From Thermus composti (GTDB taxonomy: Bacteria > Deinococcota > Deinococci > Deinococcales > Thermaceae): a stretch of DNA of 55,124 bases. How positions within the stretch are numbered: position 1 is the first letter of the stretch; every line of letters starts with the position of its first letter. Under the pieces are notes generated by a model. It saw nothing but the letters and a program-made list of their open reading frames with translations, was not told the origin of the DNA and did not search any database. The stretch lies in contig NZ_BMPJ01000014.1 of NCBI RefSeq assembly GCF_014647535.1, forward strand, positions 1-55,124, read 5' to 3'. The translations under genes and the position numbers were made by a program. Shown here piece by piece: positions 37,925 to 46,647 of the stretch.

Positions 37925-39496
37925 GTGGGTAACGGGTGGAAACGTCCCCTTAACGATCCCCGTTACGTCCTCCCCCTTTTTGGAAAGGCCCGGTTGCTTG
38001 GCGAGGGGAAGGAGGTGCCCCTTTCTCGGAAGGGGTTGGCCCTGCTTTACTACCTGGCCCTCGAGGGGCCCACCTCCCGCATGCGGCTGGCGGATCTCCT
38101 TTATGGCCACGCCGCCTCTTTGCAGAACCTCCGGGTGGAACTCCACCGCCTGGCCCAGGCCTTGGGCCGCCCCCCCTTTCCCAAAGGCCAGGACCCCTTG
38201 GTCCTGCCCCCCTGGATCCTCCTCCTGAAGGAGGGGCAGGGGGAGGCGCTTGGGGGCCTGGAGGCCGTGGGGGGCCTGGAGGAGTGGGTCCAGGGGGTGA
38301 GGATGGCCCTGGAGGCCCCCAAGCCCTGCGGGCGGGAGGCCCTTTTGGAGGCCTTGGAGGGCATGGCCCCCCCGGGGCTTCTCGTCCTCCGGGGGAGGCT
38401 GGGCTCGGGGGCGCAGGGGGTGGCCCAGGAGCTGGCCCGGAGGCGGGACCTTCCCTACCGCCCGAGACCTCATTCCACGGGGCTTGTTTACCTGGAGCCC
38501 CCCTATCCCGAGGAGGATCTGGAAACCCTTTTGCGGGGCCGGGCCCTTTTGGTCCTCTGGCTCCTGCCGGGGGAGGAGCCCCGCTTTTTCCTGGAACTCA
38601 GGGCCCGGTACGGGGCGGAGCGGACCTGGGTGGTGGACCTTCCCCCCCTCACCTGGGCCGAGGCCCGGAAGGCCTGGTTGCAAGGCCTCCCTTTTTCCCA
38701 GGCCGCCGGGGCCTACTTCCTCTCCGGCGGCCAGCCCGAGTGGCTTCCCGAGTTCCTAAGCGCCCCCAAGACCCCAAGGCGTCCCTTGGCCCAGCTGGAG
38801 CTTTTCGCCCGGCTCCTCCCTAAGCCCGCCCGGGAGGCCCTGGAGCGGTTGGCCCAGGTGCCGGGCTTCTTTTCCCGGGAGGTGGCGGAGGCTTTGGAGG
38901 CCGCACCCCATCTGGCCGCTTTGGAGCGCAAGGGGTGGTTGGTCTACGACCCGGGCCGCGGGTACCGTTTCGCCCAGGAGGCGGAAAGGCGCCTTCTGGC
39001 CACCGCCTTGCCCCCTGGGGAAAGGGAGCGGGTCTGGGAGAGGCTTCAAGGCTTGCTTCCTCGAGGCGCCCTTCCCAGGCCCTCCCTGGTGCTCCTCCGG
39101 GGGAGGCGGGGACGGGAACGGGCTTCCCTCCCCCCGGAAGGGAAGGGGGTGGACCCCTTGGGGGAGGGGTGGGCGGTGGCCCTCCTGAACCCGGGAGAGA
39201 ACCCTTGGCTTGCGGTGCCTTCCTTGGGCGAGGAGGCCCTTTGGGAGGTCCGGGGAGAGGCCTGGGCCCCGGAGGACGGGGCGCTTTACCTGGGCCTTAG
39301 GTCCGGGGGGCGGGAGGGTTGGCTGGCCTTGGGAGAAGGGGCCTTCGCCCTAAGGCTCCGGGTGCCTGCGGGGCCTTTCCGGCTCGGCTTCAGGGGCCTC
39401 GGGGTGGTGGAGTTCACCCTTGGCGCCTACCGGCTGGAGGAGGGAGAGGAGGCCCTTTGGGCCTTACCGCCTGAGGAGGAGGCCCAAAAGGTTTAA
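37925..39496 (+). CDS. SARP-like winged-helix protein with degenerate STAND module
   Basis: 523 residues. Residues 14-85 (LFGKARLLGEGKEVPLSRKG; LALLYYLALEGPTSRMRLAD; LRVELHRLAQALG) match the winged-helix of SARP/BTAD-type transcription activators that test gene products by 'self-cut' length. The middle (about 130-370) has NTPase-like features: GRLGSGAQGVAQ in the place of Walker A and LLVLWLLPGEE near Walker B, then winged helices, all eroded. The C-terminal 130 residues look beta-rich. Divergent from the surface locus and the natural candidate for its regulator. GTG start uncertain by a few codons; TAAGCT at 37910-37915 is a possible -10. Confidence 0.6.
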   Translation: MGNGWKRPLNDPRYVLPLFGKARLLGEGKEVPLSRKGLALLYYLALEGPTSRMRLADLLYGHAASLQNLRVELHRLAQALGRPPFPKGQDPLVLPPWILLLKEGQGEALGGLEAVGGLEEWVQGVRMALEAPKPCGREALLEALEGMAPPGLLVLRGRLGSGAQGVAQELARRRDLPYRPRPHSTGLVYLEPPYPEEDLETLLRGRALLVLWLLPGEEPRFFLELRARYGAERTWVVDLPPLTWAEARKAWLQGLPFSQAAGAYFLSGGQPEWLPEFLSAPKTPRRPLAQLELFARLLPKPAREALERLAQVPGFFSREVAEALEAAPHLAALERKGWLVYDPGRGYRFAQEAERRLLATALPPGERERVWERLQGLLPRGALPRPSLVLLRGRRGRERASLPPEGKGVDPLGEGWAVALLNPGENPWLAVPSLGEEALWEVRGEAWAPEDGALYLGLRSGGREGWLALGEGAFALRLRVPAGPFRLGFRGLGVVEFTLGAYRLEEGEEALWALPPEEEAQKV

Positions 39497-39688
39497 GAGA
39501 AGGGAGAGGAGCAAGGAGAGGAGGAGGGCCGAGGTGATGGGGATGTACACCCTAAGCCCCTCCCGCTCTATGCGGATATCCCCCGGCAGGTGGCCGAACC
39601 AGGCGAAGAGCTTGGGGAAAAAGAGGAGGAGAAGCCCCAGGACCGCCAGGAAAAGCCCCAGGTAGAGGAGAAGTTTACCCACCTCCAT
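39464..39688 (-). CDS. DUF2905 small membrane protein
   Basis: 74 residues with two membrane helices (LLLYLGLFLAVLGLLLLFF and a leucine-rich C-terminal helix) around the short loop LFAWFGHLPGDIRIEREG, whose GHLPGDI is the hallmark of DUF2905. Function unknown. Its start overlaps the end of the glucokinase gene by 14 bases, so it rides on that operon. Overlaps the convergent regulator gene at its 3' end by 33 bases. Confidence 0.85.
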   Translation of the reverse strand: MEVGKLLLYLGLFLAVLGLLLLFFPKLFAWFGHLPGDIRIEREGLRVYIPITSALLLSLLLSLLLNLLGLLLRR

Positions 39689-40583
39689 CCCGCACCTCCA
39701 AAAAGGCGGTGAGGGCCGCCCCCAAAAGCCCGGCCTCGCCCCCCAGGAGGGCCTTGCGCAAAGGGGGGCGTTCCCAGCCCTCGAGGTAGTGGCGAAAGGC
39801 CTCTTCCAGCGCCTGCCAGTAGGCCTCGGGGGCGTTTAGGGCCAGGCCTCCCCCCACCACCACCGCCCCCGGGTCAAAGGCCTTGACCAGGCTGGCGAGG
39901 CCCACGCCCACGTACCGCGCCCCCTGGAGGAGGATGCGCCGGGCCTTGGGGTCCCCCTCCTGGAAAAGGCGGAAGAGCTCCTGGGTGGAGACGGGGCGCT
40001 GGAAGGCGTAGGCCGCCTCCCTCTCCAGGGCCCGCCCCGCCGCCAGGGCCTCGAGGCACCCCTCCAGCCCGCACCCGCAGGCGGGCCCCCCGGGGAGCAG
40101 GGTCATGTGGCCCAGCTCCCCTCCTTGCCCCCGCTCCCCCCTTAGCACCCTTCCCCAGAGGACCACGCCCCCTCCGATCCCGGTGGAGACCGTGAGGTAG
40201 AGGGAACTCCTCTCCCCCTTGGCCGCCCCCAGGTGGTGCTCCGCTAGGGCAGCGGCGTTGGCGTCGTTTTCCAGGTAGACGGGCTTTCCCGTGGCCTCCT
40301 CTAGAAGCCTTTGGATGGGGAAGTCCTCGAGGCCCGGGATGTTGGGGGTGAAGCGGATGACCCCTTGGCGGAAGTCCAAAGGCCCCGGGGTCCCGAGGCC
40401 GATGGCCTGGGCCTCCACCCCGGCCTCTGCCTCGGCCCGCTTGGCGGCCTCCGCCAGGGCCTCCACCACCGCCCTCCCCCCCTCCTTGGGGGTGGGGAGG
40501 ACCACCTTGGAAAGGAGCCTTTCCCCGTCAAAAACCCCGGCGGCGATCTTGGTGCCGCCCAGGTCCAGGCCCACCACCCTCAT
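39675..40583 (-). CDS. glk: ROK-family glucokinase
   Basis: 302 residues, the length of T. thermophilus ROK glucokinase, which phosphorylates glucose with ATP to start glycolysis. ATP site GLDLGGTKIA at the N-terminus, sugar-binding ENDANAAALAE and GGELGH, and the ROK zinc motif CGCGLEGCLEA. The ATG at 40583 is set by the DLGGTK strand; the frame upstream is antisense-like. No helix-turn-helix, so an enzyme rather than a repressor. The ATG overlaps the stop of the small upstream gene by four bases. Confidence 0.93.
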   Translation of the reverse strand: MRVVGLDLGGTKIAAGVFDGERLLSKVVLPTPKEGGRAVVEALAEAAKRAEAEAGVEAQAIGLGTPGPLDFRQGVIRFTPNIPGLEDFPIQRLLEEATGKPVYLENDANAAALAEHHLGAAKGERSSLYLTVSTGIGGGVVLWGRVLRGERGQGGELGHMTLLPGGPACGCGLEGCLEALAAGRALEREAAYAFQRPVSTQELFRLFQEGDPKARRILLQGARYVGVGLASLVKAFDPGAVVVGGGLALNAPEAYWQALEEAFRHYLEGWERPPLRKALLGGEAGLLGAALTAFLEVRDGGG

Positions 40584-40816
40584 GGCACCTCCTCCTCCAA
40601 AACTGCCTCCGCCTCGCCCCAAAAGGCCTCGGGCACGAAGAGGCTCACGTCCCCCATGTAGGTGCCCAAGGCGGCCTCGGGAAGCTCCCCGAAGGGGCTT
40701 TCCAGAAGGACGGGGATGCCCCGGGCCATAAGGCGCGCCTTGAGCCCCTCGGCCACGGGCCTGGGGGCGGTGAGGAGCCTGCGGTAGAGAGTTCCGGCCA
40801 CTAAGCGGCGTTCCAT
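40580..40816 (-). CDS. Small DUF2007-like protein
   Basis: 78 residues. The pattern (two short strands, helix VAEGLKARLMARG, IPVLLES, then VSLFVPEAFWGEAEAVLEE) fits small ferredoxin-fold DUF2007-type 'putative signal transducing' proteins, which place a strand with V-P-E before a C-terminal helix. Start overlaps the upstream peptidase stop by 16 bases and its stop overlaps glk by four, so all three are one operon. Function unknown. Confidence 0.55.
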   Translation of the reverse strand: MERRLVAGTLYRRLLTAPRPVAEGLKARLMARGIPVLLESPFGELPEAALGTYMGDVSLFVPEAFWGEAEAVLEEEVP

Positions 40817-41871
40817 AGGGCCTCCACCAGCTGGGCATAGGCCTTTCCCGCGGCCTCCACCTCGGCCAGGGGGATGTGCTCCTTGGGGGTGTGGGCCAAG
40901 GCGGGGTCCCCCGGCCCGTAGCCCAGGACCGGGGCCTTGGTCCCCAGGTAGGGGGCGTCGGTGGTGAAGGGCCATAGGCCCGCCCTTTCCTGGCCCAAGG
41001 CCTTTAGGGCCACCCGCAAGAGGGGGTGGTCCTCGGGGAGGCGGTAGGGGGGCCAGAGGGCGGGGATCCTAAGGCGCACCTCCCCCGAGGCCCGCTCCTC
41101 CTCGGGGATGTAGACCGAGGCGGGGCCCAGGGTCTTGAGCCGTTCCAAAAGGGCCTCGAGGTCCGCCTCGGGCTCGTAGCGCACGTCCAGGTAAAGCCGC
41201 ACCACCCCCGGGGTCTGGTTGGTGGCGGCGGGGTAACTGGCCACCCGGGTGGGGGTGAGCTTGAGGCCCGGGCCCACGGGAAGGTCCCTTAGGGCGAGGA
41301 GGTACTCCCCCAGGTCAAAGAGGGGGTTTTCCGGCCCGGCGAGGGCGGCGTGGGCCTCCTCCCCCTCCAGGTCCACCCAGACCTCGGCCCGGCCCCGGTG
41401 CCCCCGCATGAGCCTCCCCCCAGAGGGCTCCCCCAGGACGAAGGCCAGGGGGGAAAGCCTTTCGGCGGCGAAGCGGCTTCCCAGGCCCCCCACCTCCTCC
41501 TGCACCGCCGCCAAAAAGCGCACCCGGCCCTTGAGGGGCTTTTGGGAAAGCGCTTCCAGGGCCAGGAGCATGGCCACCAGGGGGCCTTTCATGTCCACCG
41601 CCCCCCGGCCCCAGAGGGCCCCTTGGGCCAGGTGGCCCTGGGGGTAAGGCCAGTGGCTTAGGTCCCCCACGGGGACCACGTCCAGGTGGCCCGCCAGGAC
41701 CACCTCGGGCTCCCGCTCCCCGAGGAGGGCCTCCACGTTGCCCGCCTCGTCCAGCCAGGCGGGAAGCCCGAGGCCCTTTAAGGCCTCGAGGAGGAGGGCG
41801 GCCGCCTCCCCTTCCTGCCCGGGGAGGCTTTCCGCCTGGAGGAGGCGGGAAAGGAGCCTTACCCAGTCCAC
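40801..41871 (-). CDS. M20-family amidohydrolase (ArgE/DapE/LysK-like)
   Basis: 356 residues. Two-zinc M20 enzyme: His in GHLDVVPVG, bridging Asp in RGAVDMKG, the catalytic Glu pair in QEEVGG, GEPSG, and the last ligand His in HTPKEHIPL. A dimerisation insert covers about 170-280. Members remove acyl groups from amino acids (acetylornithine, succinyl-diaminopimelate, LysW-bound lysine or ornithine). Which one cannot be read here; no other arginine or lysine gene is adjacent. Confidence 0.85.
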   Translation of the reverse strand: MDWVRLLSRLLQAESLPGQEGEAAALLLEALKGLGLPAWLDEAGNVEALLGEREPEVVLAGHLDVVPVGDLSHWPYPQGHLAQGALWGRGAVDMKGPLVAMLLALEALSQKPLKGRVRFLAAVQEEVGGLGSRFAAERLSPLAFVLGEPSGGRLMRGHRGRAEVWVDLEGEEAHAALAGPENPLFDLGEYLLALRDLPVGPGLKLTPTRVASYPAATNQTPGVVRLYLDVRYEPEADLEALLERLKTLGPASVYIPEEERASGEVRLRIPALWPPYRLPEDHPLLRVALKALGQERAGLWPFTTDAPYLGTKAPVLGYGPGDPALAHTPKEHIPLAEVEAAGKAYAQLVEALWNAA

Positions 41872-41875
41872 GCCC

Positions 41876-42592
41876 CTATCCTACACCCCGAAGGAGCCCG
41901 GCCTGGTAGAGGGCGATCCCCAGGGCCACGGAGGCGTTCAGGGACTCGGCCTCGGGCCGGATGGGGATCCGGAAAAGCTCGTCGCAGCTTTCCCGGACGA
42001 GCCTCCGCATCCCTTCTCCTTCCGAGCCCACCACCAGGACCAGGGGCCGCTTGAAGTCCAGCTCCCAAGGGGCCTTCTCCCCGCGGACGTCCAGGCCGTA
42101 GACCCAAAGCCCCCGCTCCTTCAGCTCCTTTAGGGCCCGGGGCAGGTTCTTCACCTTGACCAAGGGAAGCTTCAGGGCGGCCCCGGCGCTGGCCTTTAAG
42201 GCCAGGGGGGAAAGGGGGGCGGCCCGCCGTTCCTCCGAGACCACCCCGTGGGCCCCCAGGGCCAGGGCGCTCCGGATCATGGCCCCGTAGTTCCGGGGGT
42301 CGGTGATCCCGTCCAGGGCCACGAGGAGGGGCGCCTCCTTGCGGGCTTCCGCCAGGGCCAGGGCGTCTTCTAAGGTGGCGTAAGGGGGTTCTTCCACCTC
42401 CGCCGCCACCCCCTGGTGGTGGGTGGTGCGGAGGAGGGTGTCCAGGGCGATCCGGGGGACCAGTTCCAAGGGGGCCCCAAGCCGCTCCAGCTCCCGGATG
42501 AGCCAGGCCTCCACCCCCTTGGCCACCAGGACCCTTTGGGCCCGGCCTTCCCGGACGGCCTCGAGGACCGGGTTCCTCCCGTAGATCCACAT
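41876..42592 (-). CDS. rlmB: SpoU/TrmH-type 23S rRNA 2'-O-methyltransferase
   Basis: 238 residues. N-terminal L30e-like substrate domain (MWIYGRNPVLEAVREG) followed by a knotted SPOUT domain with the three family motifs: DGITDPRNYGAMIRSA, VVGSEGEGM, and IPIRPEAESLNASVALGIAL. RlmB methylates the ribose of G2251 in the ribosomal P-site region. Other SpoU paralogues act on tRNA, so the exact target is by best family fit. A -10 TAGACT on the minus strand six bases before the ATG predicts a leaderless mRNA. Confidence 0.88.
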   Translation of the reverse strand: MWIYGRNPVLEAVREGRAQRVLVAKGVEAWLIRELERLGAPLELVPRIALDTLLRTTHHQGVAAEVEEPPYATLEDALALAEARKEAPLLVALDGITDPRNYGAMIRSALALGAHGVVSEERRAAPLSPLALKASAGAALKLPLVKVKNLPRALKELKERGLWVYGLDVRGEKAPWELDFKRPLVLVVGSEGEGMRRLVRESCDELFRIPIRPEAESLNASVALGIALYQAGLLRGVG

Positions 42593-42635
42593 GGCCCGAG
42601 TCTACGCCTTATGATGAGGGGGAAGGAGGCCTTGT
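42593..42635. promoter_or_regulatory. Divergent rlmB/uspA promoters
   Basis: Minus: TAGACT (42604-42599), leaderless for rlmB. Plus: TATGAT (42610-42615); start near 42622, so the mRNA would begin right at the Shine-Dalgarno AAGGAGG (42623-42629). Confidence 0.5.
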
Positions 42636-43070
42636 ATGTACCAGCGGATCCTCATGCCCACGGACGGGAGCCCCTGTAGCTTCCAGGCCCTGGAACACGG
42701 CCTGGACCTGGCCAAGGCCCTAGGGGCCAAGGTCCACTTCCTCTACGTCCTGGAAAACCCCGCCCAGGCCATCTGGATCGCCCCGGAGAGCGTTCCCTAC
42801 GGCCTGGAGCTTTTGGAAGACCTCAGGAAGGCGGGGGAGGAGGCCATCGGGAAGGCCTTGGAGCTGGCCCGGAAGAAGGGCGTGGAGGCCACGGGGGAGG
42901 TGAAGGAGGGGACCCCCATTCCCACCATCGTGGAGGCCGCCCGGGGTTTTGACCTGGTGGTCATGGGCACCCACGGGCGGACGGGCCTGGATAAGCTCCT
43001 CTTGGGCTCGGTGACGGAAGGGGTCTTGCACCGGGTCTCCGTCCCCGTCCTGGTGGTGCGCTGCCGCTAG
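42636..43070 (+). CDS. Universal stress protein (UspA family)
   Basis: 144 residues. Rossmann-like fold with ATP-binding residues: ILMPTDGS at the N-terminus and GTHGRTGLDKLLLGSVTEGV, the G2xG9xG(S/T) motif. ATP-binding Usp proteins act in stress survival and growth arrest. Stop is immediately followed by the ATG of the LOG-family gene, giving an operon that continues through the VOC and HAD genes. Confidence 0.93.
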   Translation: MYQRILMPTDGSPCSFQALEHGLDLAKALGAKVHFLYVLENPAQAIWIAPESVPYGLELLEDLRKAGEEAIGKALELARKKGVEATGEVKEGTPIPTIVEAARGFDLVVMGTHGRTGLDKLLLGSVTEGVLHRVSVPVLVVRCR

Positions 43071-43586
43071 ATGCGCTTTCTTAGCGTCTTCGTCTCCTCG
43101 CGTCTCTCCCCGGGGGATCCCCTTTACGCCCGGCTTGTCCGCTACGGAGAGGTGCTGGCCGAGGAGGGGTTTGGCTTGGCCTCGGGGGGGTACCAGGGGG
43201 GGATGGAGGCCCTGGCCAAGGGGGTGAAGGCCAAGGGGGGGCTGGTGGTGGGGGTGACCGCCCCCGCCCTCTTCCCCGAGCGGAAGGGCCCGAACCCTTA
43301 CGTGGACCTGGAGCTTCCCTCCCATAGCCTCCCCGAGCGGATCGGCCGCCTTTTGGACCTGGGGGCGGGGTACCTGGCCCTGCCCGGGGGGGTGGGGACC
43401 CTGGCCGAGCTCCTTTTGGCCTGGAACCTCCTTTACCTGAGGCGGGGCCTGGGAAGGCCCCTGGCCGTGGACCCCTACTGGCTTGATCTACTCAAGGCCC
43501 ACGGGGAGATCGCCCCCGAGGACCTGGCCCTCCTCCAGGTGGTGGCCGACGAGGAGGACCTGCGCCGCTTCCTAAGGAGCCTATGA
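43071..43586 (+). CDS. LOG-family nucleotide phosphoribohydrolase
   Basis: 171 residues, Rossmann fold. Motifs [10 protein letters not shown] and [14 protein letters not shown] correspond to the GGGxxGxM and PGGxGTxxE signatures of LOG proteins, which release free bases from nucleotide monophosphates and were long mislabelled lysine decarboxylase. The precise nucleotide is not evident. Starts right after the uspA stop, no gap. Confidence 0.88.
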   Translation: MRFLSVFVSSRLSPGDPLYARLVRYGEVLAEEGFGLASGGYQGGMEALAKGVKAKGGLVVGVTAPALFPERKGPNPYVDLELPSHSLPERIGRLLDLGAGYLALPGGVGTLAELLLAWNLLYLRRGLGRPLAVDPYWLDLLKAHGEIAPEDLALLQVVADEEDLRRFLRSL

Positions 43587-43948
43587 GGGAGACCCTTTTG
43601 GTCTACGTGCCGGACCTGGGCCAGGGGGCGAGCTTCTACCAGGCCCTGGGCCTTTTCCTGGAGGAGCTCATCCCCGGGAAGGAGGCCCTCTTGGCCCCTA
43701 TGGAAGGCCCCCTCCTTCTCCTCAAGCCCGGTGGGGGGGGTGTGGAAAAGGGGCCTTCCCGGCCCCGCCCCGAGGGCCAGGGTTTCGCCCGGCTTTCCTG
43801 GGAGGAAGGGCGGCTCGTCCTTTGGGTGGAAAGCCTGGACCACGAGAAGCTCCGCCTGGCCAAGTACGGCCTGGCCTTCCGGGAGGCCGAGGACTTCCTC
43901 CTCCTCTTTGACCCGGGGGAGAACCCGGTTTTGGTGCGGGAGGGGTAG
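43583..43948 (+). CDS. VOC-superfamily (glyoxalase-fold) protein
   Basis: 121 residues with paired beta-alpha-beta-beta-beta modules: [19 protein letters not shown] is the first and [19 protein letters not shown] the second. Metal-binding residues usual in enzymes of the fold are not obvious, so it may be a binding or antibiotic-sequestering type. ATGA overlap with the LOG gene. Substrate unknown. Confidence 0.7.
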   Translation: MRETLLVYVPDLGQGASFYQALGLFLEELIPGKEALLAPMEGPLLLLKPGGGGVEKGPSRPRPEGQGFARLSWEEGRLVLWVESLDHEKLRLAKYGLAFREAEDFLLLFDPGENPVLVREG

Positions 43949-44698
43949 GTGGGGGCGAGGGTCTGGCTTTTAGACCTGGACGACACCCTCCTTATGGACC
44001 ACGGGGTGAGCCGGGAGGTCCTGGAGGCCTTGGGAAGGGAAGTGGGGGTGGAGGGGCTTTTCCTGGCGGTGCGGGAGCGGGCCGAGGCCCTCTTCCGGGA
44101 GGCCCCCTTCTACCCGTGGGCGGAAAGGATCGGCCACTCGGCCCTGGAGGCCCTCTGGGCCCGGTACTCCACCCCGGGCCTCGAGGCCCTGGCGGACTGG
44201 GCCTGGCCCTTCCGGGAGCGGGTCTTCCGGGAGGCCCTGGCCCTTCTGGGGGGCCCTATAGAGCGGGCGCGGGCCCTGGCCGAGGCCTTCTTTTCCGAGC
44301 GGCGCCGCTTTCCCCTCTTCCCCGAGGTACCGGACTTTTTGGAGGCCTTGCGGGAAAAGGGGGCCCACCTGGTCCTCCTCACCAACGGGGTGCCGGACCT
44401 GCAGCGGGAGAAGCTTGCGGGGGCGGGGCTTTCAGAGGCCTTTGACCTCACCCTGGTCTCCGGGGAGGTGGGCCTGGGCAAGCCCGACCCCAGGCTCTTC
44501 CGCATGGCCCTCTGCCCCTTTGGCGCGGGGCCGGAGGCGGCGGTCATGGTGGGGGACAACCCCCAAAGGGACATCCGGGGGGCCTTGGAGGCGGGACTTA
44601 GGGCGGTCTTCGTGGACCGGGGCTTCCGCGAGCCCGACCCCCGCTACCCCGCCCACCTGGAGGTGAGGGACCTGAGGGAGGCCCTGGCCCTTTTGTGA
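43949..44698 (+). CDS. HAD-superfamily hydrolase
   Basis: 249 residues. Motif I DLDDTLLMD with the nucleophilic aspartate, motif II LLTNGV, motif III Lys in GLGKPDPRLF, motif IV GDNPQRDI; helical C1 cap between about 20 and 110. Closest in style to YjjG-type phosphatases of nucleotides or small sugars. GTG start directly after the VOC gene stop. Last gene of the uspA run. Confidence 0.9.
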   Translation: MGARVWLLDLDDTLLMDHGVSREVLEALGREVGVEGLFLAVRERAEALFREAPFYPWAERIGHSALEALWARYSTPGLEALADWAWPFRERVFREALALLGGPIERARALAEAFFSERRRFPLFPEVPDFLEALREKGAHLVLLTNGVPDLQREKLAGAGLSEAFDLTLVSGEVGLGKPDPRLFRMALCPFGAGPEAAVMVGDNPQRDIRGALEAGLRAVFVDRGFREPDPRYPAHLEVRDLREALALL

Positions 44699-44706
44699 TC
44701 CGTTTC

Positions 44707-44741
44707 TTGAACCTCCCCGGCCCGGCCGGTAGGCTTTCCCC
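44707..44741 (+). promoter_or_regulatory. Leaderless promoter
   Basis: TTGAAC (44707-44712), 17-base spacer, TAGGCT (44730-44735), then six bases to the ATG at 44742. Confidence 0.6.
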
Positions 44742-45131
44742 ATGTACGAGGCCCTCCTTTTCCTCCACAGCTGGGTGCGTTGGCTGGTGCTCCTCTTCGG
44801 CCTTTGGGCCCTCCTTAGGCCCGAGGCCCGGCCCGGGGCTTTCTTCGCCCACACCCTCACCCTGCAGGTGGGGCTTGGGGTCCTTCTCGCCTTCGTGAGC
44901 CCCTTTTTCCAGGGCCTCCTTTCCGCCATGGGGGAGGCCATGCGGGCGGGGGGCGAGGCCCGCTTCTTCGTGGCGGAGCACTGGGTGGGGGGGCTTGTGG
45001 CCCTGGGGCTGGCCCACGCCGGGCTCGCCCAGGCCCGCAGGCAAAAGCCCAGGGCGCGGCTTCTTTTCGCCCTGGCCCTTCTTGCCCTCCTCCTTTCCAT
45101 TCCCTGGTTCCGCCCCCTCTTGCGGCTTTAG
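44742..45131 (+). CDS. Four-helix membrane protein, unknown
   Basis: 129 residues with four membrane helices. Histidines sit in membrane context (LLFLHSWVRW, AHTLTLQVG, AEHWVGGLVALGLAHAG), the spacing of a small b-type cytochrome or heme-binding bundle, although I recognise no named family. A conserved-looking amphipathic loop (SAMGEAMRAGGEARFF) separates helices 2 and 3. Own leaderless promoter. Heme binding is speculation. Confidence 0.6.
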   Translation: MYEALLFLHSWVRWLVLLFGLWALLRPEARPGAFFAHTLTLQVGLGVLLAFVSPFFQGLLSAMGEAMRAGGEARFFVAEHWVGGLVALGLAHAGLAQARRQKPRARLLFALALLALLLSIPWFRPLLRL

Positions 45132-45161
45132 GCGTCGCCCTCGCCGAGGTCCCGCCCCAGG

Positions 45162-45196
45162 ACCCTCTTTGGGGCGCTTGGGTGGGCTTTCCCAAG
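45162..45196. repeat. Repeat copy D with hairpin
   Basis: ACCCTCTTTGGGGCGCTTGG (45162-45181) differs from the copy at 53150-53169 at only two or so positions. It overlaps CTTGGG (45177) paired with CCCAAG (45191-45196), a small terminator-like hairpin. Confidence 0.45.
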
Positions 45197-45233
45197 GCTT
45201 CTACTCCGGAAGGCCGTGGCCTAGACTGGACCC

Positions 45234-46637
45234 GTGGCCCCTTTCCCTCCCCGGTCCGAGGAGGACTTCGCCCCCTATTTCCCCGAGGAGGTCCTGCGCC
45301 GGGGCCTGGCCTACGCAAGGGAGGGGCGGGTAAGGCGGGTCTTCCGGGTGGGGGAGAGGCTTCTTGGGGAGGTGCAGGGCTCGGAACCCAGGCCCTACCG
45401 GGTGGAGGTGGGGCCCGGGCTTAGCGGGCGGTGCGACTGCCCCTACCCCGCCTTCCCCTGCAAGCACGCCGCCGCCCTCCTCTACGCCTATTTGGAAAGG
45501 CGCCCCGAGGACCTTAGGCCGCGCCTCGAGGCCCTTTCCCCCGAGGAGGCCAAGGAGTTTCTCCTGCGGCTTGCTACCCTCCCCGAGGTGGCCTTCCTCC
45601 TCAAGGAACTCCTTGCCCCCAAGGAGGCCTTTTTGGAGGGGGTGAGGCGCCTAGCGCAGGCCTTCCGCCTGGGCGGGGGGGAGGAGGAGCTAAAAGGCCT
45701 TCTCCTCAGGCTTCCCCAGGCGGGGAAGGAGGAGGTGGAGGCCCTCTTGAAGGCCCTCCTCGAGGCCCCCTTTGACCCCGGGCCTTACCTGGGCCCGGTC
45801 TTGGAGCGCTATAGGGCCCTTGGGGGAGACCTTTCCTTCCTCCTCAAGCTTTACCTCCGCCACCCCTTTGAGGCCCTGGGGGAGGCCTTCTTGGCCCTGG
45901 GGGAAAAGGAGCCGGAAAAGGCCCTCGCCCTCCTTGGGGGAAAGGACCCCCTGAAGCGGGGCCTAAAGGCCGAGCTCCTCTTCCGGCTCGGGCGGGTGGA
46001 GGAGGCCCTAGGGGTCTTGCGGGAGGGGCTTGAAGGGGTGGAGGACTACCTGGCCTTCGTGGAGCGCCTTTTGGCCTTGGGGTGCACGGAAGAGGCCCTC
46101 CGCTACGCCGAGGAGGCCGTGGCCTGGTTCGGCAAGGACCCGAGGCTCCTTCCCCTCCTGGACCTCCTCGTGGCCCACCGGGGTAGGGTGGAGGACCACC
46201 GGGCCCGCTTTCGCCTATGGCCGAACCTCGAGGACTATCTGGCCCTCAAGGCCAAGCTGGGCCGGGGCTTCGCCGAGGAGAGGCCGGGGCTTCTCCGCCA
46301 GGTGCAAGACCCCGTGCTCCTCGCCCGCATCCACCTCCTGGAGGAAGACTGGAAGGCCTTGGACCGCCTCCTCAAACGGGCCCCCCCTTGGGCCTACCCC
46401 GCCCTCGCCGAGGTCCTGGAGGAAAAGCTTCCCCAGGAGGCCTTGCGCCTTTACCTCCGGGCGGCGGAGGGGCTCGTGGAGGCGGGGGGGAGGGCCCGCT
46501 ACCGGGAGGCGGCGGAGCTTTTGCAAAGGGCGGCCCGCCTGGACCCCAAGGCGGCCCGGGAGGCGGCCTGGGGCTTGGTCCGGGCCTACCCTAGGCGGTA
46601 CACCCTAAAGGAGGAGCTTTCCCCCTTGCTTGGGTAA
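45234..46637 (+). CDS. SWIM zinc-finger protein with helical repeats
   Basis: 467 residues. An N-terminal SWIM finger, CDCPYPAFPCKH at about 64-75 (CxC and CxH), binds zinc and usually nucleic acid or protein. The rest is alpha-helical repeat, TPR-like (LFRLGRVEEALGVLREGL; YRALGGDLSFLLKLYL). SWIM proteins occur in helicase complexes and recombination; no partner is adjacent. GTG start set by TAGACT (45222-45227), six bases upstream, giving a leaderless mRNA. Confidence 0.8.
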   Translation: MAPFPPRSEEDFAPYFPEEVLRRGLAYAREGRVRRVFRVGERLLGEVQGSEPRPYRVEVGPGLSGRCDCPYPAFPCKHAAALLYAYLERRPEDLRPRLEALSPEEAKEFLLRLATLPEVAFLLKELLAPKEAFLEGVRRLAQAFRLGGGEEELKGLLLRLPQAGKEEVEALLKALLEAPFDPGPYLGPVLERYRALGGDLSFLLKLYLRHPFEALGEAFLALGEKEPEKALALLGGKDPLKRGLKAELLFRLGRVEEALGVLREGLEGVEDYLAFVERLLALGCTEEALRYAEEAVAWFGKDPRLLPLLDLLVAHRGRVEDHRARFRLWPNLEDYLALKAKLGRGFAEERPGLLRQVQDPVLLARIHLLEEDWKALDRLLKRAPPWAYPALAEVLEEKLPQEALRLYLRAAEGLVEAGGRARYREAAELLQRAARLDPKAAREAAWGLVRAYPRRYTLKEELSPLLG

Positions 46638-46647
46638 GAATGGGGGG

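Noticed and set aside
39675-40583. ROK protein as transcriptional repressor (NagC/XylR type).
   Set aside because: No N-terminal helix-turn-helix; 302 residues beginning directly at the ATP-binding strand.
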